NCBI RefSeq assembly: GCF_045277565.1
Contig: NZ_CP123584.1
Span: forward strand, 1,054,001-1,118,000
Source: Aliisedimentitalea scapharcae
GTDB lineage: Bacteria; Pseudomonadota; Alphaproteobacteria; Rhodobacterales; Rhodobacteraceae
Length of the DNA stretch: 64,000 bases
Direction: 5' to 3'
The notes under the pieces are model-generated. The model ran no database searches, was not told the origin of the DNA, and worked only from the letters and a program-made list of their open reading frames with translations. The position numbers were made by a program, and so were the translations under genes. Every line of letters begins with the position of its first letter. Position 1 is the stretch's first letter. Shown one piece after another: positions 61,036 through 64,000 of this stretch.

Positions 61036-61377
61036 TCAGGCGTCGTTGCCGGCGGGGGGCAGCGCTTCGGCCAGGGTTTCATAGGATTGGCCGGACGCAA
61101 CCAGACAGGTCAGCCCGTTGGGCAGTGTCACGGTAATGGTCCAGGATCCGGTTTCATCCGAGGCGAACACCTCGACCACGGCGCCCTGGGCCCCCAGGCC
61201 GATGCTTTGGCGGGTTTCGCCGTACCCTTGGGCAAGCCGGTCCACCACAAGGGTCCGGGGCGCGCAGTTGCGATTGCCCTGAACCTGTGTCTGTACCGCG
61301 GTCTGTGCGGTCACCTGTTGAGCGGCCAGAACCAGAATGCCCAGCCCGATGGTCATGTTGATCAGTGTCTTCATCAT
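61036..61377 (-). CDS. Exported small protein, unknown function
   Basis: 113 residues from the ATG at 61377 with an AAGG site upstream; a GTG at 61386 is also possible. Signal peptide MMKTLINMTIGLGILVLAAQ (cleavage near VTAQ). The mature part has two cysteines (NCAPRTLVV, LTCLVASGQ) and a beta-rich pattern. No named family. Divergent from mcl2. Confidence 0.7.
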   Translation of the reverse strand: MMKTLINMTIGLGILVLAAQQVTAQTAVQTQVQGNRNCAPRTLVVDRLAQGYGETRQSIGLGAQGAVVEVFASDETGSWTITVTLPNGLTCLVASGQSYETLAEALPPAGNDA

Positions 61378-61716
61378 GGGTTTCACCCTTTCCAGTGCGG
61401 CCTGCGAATCCCCTCGGCTGTCTGTGGAACATGTGAGACGCGGGGAGGCCCGGCAGCAGGCTGTTGTCTATCGGTGGTCGAAACCCGCCCTCTGTCGATG
61501 TGTATGACGTTGCGACCCTGCCGAAGGGGGCCAGTCAGGCGGATTTGATAGGGAAAACATGACCCCACAGCCCCTTAATCCGCGTTAATGGGGCGCGCGT
61601 GCCCGCTTTGTTCTGGATCGAATTGCAAGGAATTGCTGCGATGCGGCAAAAATGCTCTTGAAGTTTCCGATCGGAAATGTACGTATTTGCGCAATTTTGT
61701 TACCCAGGAGACTGTC
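61378..61716. other. Upstream region of mcl2 with operator-like elements
   Basis: No supported gene. It contains AATTGC-N4-AATTGC (61621-61636), the perfect palindrome TTTCCGATCGGAAA (61664-61677) and TTGCGCAA (61687-61694). The ribosome site CCAGGAG lies 7 bases before the mcl2 ATG. Confidence 0.6.
61664..61677. promoter_or_regulatory. Palindrome TTTCCGATCGGAAA upstream of mcl2
   Basis: 14-base perfect palindrome centred 46 bases before the mcl2 start codon, suitable for a dimeric repressor or activator. Factor unknown. Confidence 0.5.
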
Positions 61717-62574
61717 ATGGACCCGCGCACGCGCCCTTATCGATCGGTACTGTATATCCCCGGATCGAAACCTCGGGCGTTGGACAAGGCCAAAACCCTG
61801 CCTGTTGACGCGATCATTTTCGATCTCGAAGATGCGGTGTCGGTGGATGAAAAGGTCAACGCCCGTGCGACCCTGACCCAGGCCCTGGCCGAGGGTGATT
61901 TTAGCCCGCGTATGCGGATCGTGCGCATCAATGGTCTGGATACCCAATGGGGGTTTGACGACGCCCGCGCCGCAGCGGCGATGAACTGTGACGCGGTGTT
62001 GCTGCCCAAAGTGTCCAGCCCCGACGATCTGGACGCCTTGGCCGAAATCACCGGAGATCTGCCGATCTGGGCGATGATGGAAACCCCGCGCGGCATGTTG
62101 AATGCGGCGGCCATTGCGGCGCATCCAAAGTTGCAGGGCATGGTGATGGGCACCAATGATCTGGCCAAGGAGCTGCAAACCCGGTTCCGTGCGGACCGGA
62201 TGCCGATGATGGCCGGATTGGGGATGTGTCTGTTGGCGGCCAAGGCCGAGGGGCTGATTATTGTCGATGGCGTTTACAACGCGTTCAAGGACGCCGAAGG
62301 GCTGGCCGTGGAATGCGCACAGGGCCGCGACATGGGGTTTGACGGCAAGACATTGATCCACCCCGCCCAGGTTGACGTGGCCAATGTGGCGTTTGCTCCG
62401 TCCGACGAAGATCTGGATCTGTCGCGTCGTCAGATCGCCGCATTTGACGAAGCCGTGGCCACCGGACAGGCGGTCGCCGTGGTCGATGGACGCATCGTCG
62501 AAAACCTACACGTTGCCACCGCACGTGAACTTCTGGCAAAAGCCGAAGTAATAGAGGCTTTGCAAGCGGGGTAG
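61717..62574 (+). CDS. mcl2: HpcH/HpaI-type CoA ester lyase, (3S)-malyl-CoA thioesterase/Mcl2-like
   Basis: 285 residues. CitE-like TIM barrel: RSVLYIPGSKPRALDKAK, the metal-binding DAIIFDLEDAVSVDEK, AMMETPRGMLNAAAIA and MVMGTNDLAKEL. Length and start fit the shorter Rhodobacter Mcl2 ((3S)-malyl-CoA thioesterase) rather than the 318-residue Mcl1 lyase. The neighbouring mesaconyl-CoA hydratase supports a place in the ethylmalonyl-CoA pathway. Mcl1-type activity cannot be excluded. Confidence 0.88.
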   Translation: MDPRTRPYRSVLYIPGSKPRALDKAKTLPVDAIIFDLEDAVSVDEKVNARATLTQALAEGDFSPRMRIVRINGLDTQWGFDDARAAAAMNCDAVLLPKVSSPDDLDALAEITGDLPIWAMMETPRGMLNAAAIAAHPKLQGMVMGTNDLAKELQTRFRADRMPMMAGLGMCLLAAKAEGLIIVDGVYNAFKDAEGLAVECAQGRDMGFDGKTLIHPAQVDVANVAFAPSDEDLDLSRRQIAAFDEAVATGQAVAVVDGRIVENLHVATARELLAKAEVIEALQAG

Positions 62575-62578
62575 CCAG

Positions 62579-63133
62579 ATGGGCTTTCTTATACTGATTC
62601 TCGGGATCGTCCTTTGGTGGGCGGCCCATTTGTTCAAACGTGTTCAACCGGAACGCCGTGCCGCCATGGGCGACAAGGGCCGCGGGCCGGTCGCGTTGGC
62701 CATCGTGGCCGGTGTCGTGCTGATGGTGATCGGCTACAAGCTGACACCGTTCATTCATGTGTGGGCACCGCCCGCGTTCACCATTCACCTCAACAATGTG
62801 CTGGTACTGGTCGCGATCTGGATGATGAGCCCGGCCGGCACCAAGGGCAAGATCCTGTCCAACGTGCGCCATCCGATGTTGATGGGGTTCCGGACCTGGG
62901 CCGTGGCGCATCTGCTGGTGAACGGGGATCTGGCGTCGATGGTGCTGTTTGGTGGTCTGTTGTTGTGGGGCATGGTCGAAGTGGTCGTGATCAACAAGGC
63001 AGAGCCCGAGTGGACCCCGCGCACCGATGGATCGATTGCCAAGGACGGTATGTTCTTTGTCGCGTCGATCGTGTTGCTGGTCATCATCGGATATGTGCAC
63101 GGGCTGGTTGGTCCGGTGCCGTTCCCGACCTGA
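62579..63133 (+). CDS. NnrU family membrane protein
   Basis: 184 residues with about five hydrophobic helices (FLILILGIVLWWAAHLFK at the start). The SNVRHPMLMGFRTWAVAHLL motif is characteristic of NnrU/isoprenylcysteine methyltransferase-like proteins. NnrU was named from nitrogen-oxide reduction clusters but is also found elsewhere. Starts 4 bases after mcl2, so it is in the ethylmalonyl-CoA operon. Confidence 0.88.
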   Translation: MGFLILILGIVLWWAAHLFKRVQPERRAAMGDKGRGPVALAIVAGVVLMVIGYKLTPFIHVWAPPAFTIHLNNVLVLVAIWMMSPAGTKGKILSNVRHPMLMGFRTWAVAHLLVNGDLASMVLFGGLLLWGMVEVVVINKAEPEWTPRTDGSIAKDGMFFVASIVLLVIIGYVHGLVGPVPFPT

Positions 63134-63146
63134 AGGACCGGCTGAG

Positions 63147-63353
63147 ATGGCGACATTGTATCGGTTCCTCTCCGAGGACGACACATCGGCATTCTGTCAC
63201 AAGGTATCGGCGGCGCTGTCCAAGGGATGGGTGTTGCAGGGCGAACCTGTGTACGGATTTGATGCGGCCCGCGGCGTGATGCGGTGCGGGCAGGCGGTGA
63301 CCAAGGAGGTCGCCGCCGATTACACCCCAGACATGAAGCTAGGAGAGCAGTAA
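63147..63353 (+). CDS. DUF1737 domain protein
   Basis: 68 residues: MATLYRFLSEDDTSAFCHKV, then LSKGWVLQGEPVYGFD and GQAVTKEVAADY. This is the short DUF1737 fold, function unknown. Located between NnrU and mch; its stop is next to the mch start. Confidence 0.8.
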   Translation: MATLYRFLSEDDTSAFCHKVSAALSKGWVLQGEPVYGFDAARGVMRCGQAVTKEVAADYTPDMKLGEQ

Positions 63354-64000
63354 ATGGCTCACACAGGGCAGGCCAAAACCAATCCAGGCCGGTTTTTCGA
63401 AGATTACGCCGTTGGCGATGTGATCCATCACGCGGTTCCGCGCACTGTCGGGTCGGGAGAGCGGGCGCTGTACCACGCGCTGTATCCGGCGCGTCATGCG
63501 CTGTATTCTTCGGATGAATTCGCGCGCGGGTGTGGTCTGCCCACTGCGCCGCTGGATGATCTGGCGGCGTTTCATGTGGTGTTCGGCAAGACCGTGCCGG
63601 ATGTGTCGCTGAATGCGCTGGCCAATCTGGGCTACGGCGAGGGACGTTGGCTGAAGCCGGTCTATGCGGGGGATACGCTGCGCTCTGTGTCCGAGGTGAT
63701 CGGGGTCAAACAGAATTCGAACGGCAAATCGGGGGTGGTTTATGTCCGCACCCGTGGGCTGAACCAGCGCGACGAAACGGTGATGGAATATGTCCGTTGG
63801 GTCATGGTGCGCAAACGTGATTTTGATGCGCCCGCGCCCGAAACCGTGATCCCCGCGCTGAACAAGGTGATCCCGGCGGACCAATTGGTGGTGCCCGAGG
63901 GGTTGGATTTCAGCAATTATGATTTCACCCTGGCGGGTGAACCGCATCGCTGGGGCGATTACGAGGTGGGTGAAACCATCGACCATGTGGATGGGGTGAC
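63354..64000 (+). CDS. mch: Mesaconyl-CoA hydratase, 3' partial (MaoC-like)
   Basis: 215 residues visible; the gene runs off the window. KTNPGRFFEDYAVGDVIHHA at the start and a MaoC hotdog region (LNALANLGYGEGRWLKPVYA, GDTLRSVSEVIGVKQNSNGK) match mesaconyl-C1-CoA hydratase of the ethylmalonyl-CoA pathway, which converts beta-methylmalyl-CoA and mesaconyl-CoA. AGGAGAG precedes the ATG. Second hotdog domain should follow beyond the window. Confidence 0.9.
   Translation, partial: MAHTGQAKTNPGRFFEDYAVGDVIHHAVPRTVGSGERALYHALYPARHALYSSDEFARGCGLPTAPLDDLAAFHVVFGKTVPDVSLNALANLGYGEGRWLKPVYAGDTLRSVSEVIGVKQNSNGKSGVVYVRTRGLNQRDETVMEYVRWVMVRKRDFDAPAPETVIPALNKVIPADQLVVPEGLDFSNYDFTLAGEPHRWGDYEVGETIDHVDGV

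Noticed and set aside
1..64000. tRNA/rRNA genes or mobile elements
   Set aside because: No tRNA-like cloverleaf pattern, rRNA sequence, transposase, integrase or phage protein was seen; small tRNAs could be missed by eye.

Overview
The window is GC-rich, densely packed bacterial chromosome that looks like a marine alphaproteobacterium of the Roseobacter group (Rhodobacteraceae). This rests on marker families: an aa3-type cytochrome oxidase subunit IV of the alphaproteobacterial type, the TIGR02302 (DUF4175) protein, DUF6173, a DmdC-like acyl-CoA dehydrogenase, ethylmalonyl-CoA pathway genes (malyl-CoA lyase/thioesterase type and mesaconyl-CoA hydratase) and a sucC-sucD-sucA-odhB-lpd cluster next to mdh. 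I saw no rRNA, tRNA, CRISPR array, prophage, transposase or plasmid gene. The species was not determined.

Layout. 1-4.2 kb: end of an RND efflux operon (adaptor, permease). 4.2-7.2 kb: NUDIX hydrolase and DsbD-alpha-like protein, YqgE, threonylcarbamoyl-AMP synthase. 7.4-14 kb: acyl-CoA dehydrogenase with an MBL hydrolase, DUF6173, a membrane GDPD coupled to a secreted phospholipase A2-like protein, CoxIV and a lipoprotein. 14-19.3 kb: azlCD, then fdhD, mobA, mobB, an RNase H-fold-like protein and moeA, the last four joined by 4-base stop/start overlaps. 19.3-24.1 kb: membrane protein, greA, divergent VOC/soxR, ETF-ubiquinone oxidoreductase. 24.5-29.6 kb: TPR protein, ispE, polyprenyl synthase, DUF2007, N6-adenine methyltransferase-like protein, YdcH. 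29.8-34.9 kb: LysR regulator, small ORF, phbB and phbA (PHB synthesis), EAL protein, tag. 35-43.3 kb: LprI-like, TlpA-like, argH, small lipoprotein, ATP-grasp protein, lysA, TIGR02302. 43.3-47.3 kb: zinc-ribbon protein, ftsE, ftsX, plsC-like, PNPOx-like. 47.4-60 kb: the 2-oxoglutarate dehydrogenase/succinyl-CoA ligase cluster on the minus strand (sucC, lipoprotein, sucD, FkbM, sucA, odhB, membrane protein, lpd, EthD) preceded by mdh. 60-64 kb: TauE/SafE permease, small exported protein, then the ethylmalonyl-CoA pathway segment (mcl2-like, NnrU, DUF1737, mch).

How it works together. Much of the window serves central carbon flow: TCA-cycle enzymes, ETF-linked acyl-CoA oxidation, PHB storage and C2 assimilation through the ethylmalonyl-CoA pathway. 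The rest covers molybdenum cofactor completion, cell division (FtsEX), envelope lipids and housekeeping.

Most notable non-coding signals: a perfect 14-bp inverted repeat whose right arm contains the lysA start codon; two TGTGATCACA palindromes two helical turns apart upstream of sucC; a compact MerR-type operator between soxR and a VOC gene; a perfect palindrome upstream of mcl2; an intergenic repeat present twice in opposite orientation with a conserved block and a variable hairpin; and nested tandem duplications between mdh and sucC. No single clearly new defence or mobile system was found. The best candidates for undescribed biology are the RNase H-like protein inside the Moco operon, the PLA2-like/GDPD pair, and the accessory genes inserted in the TCA cluster.
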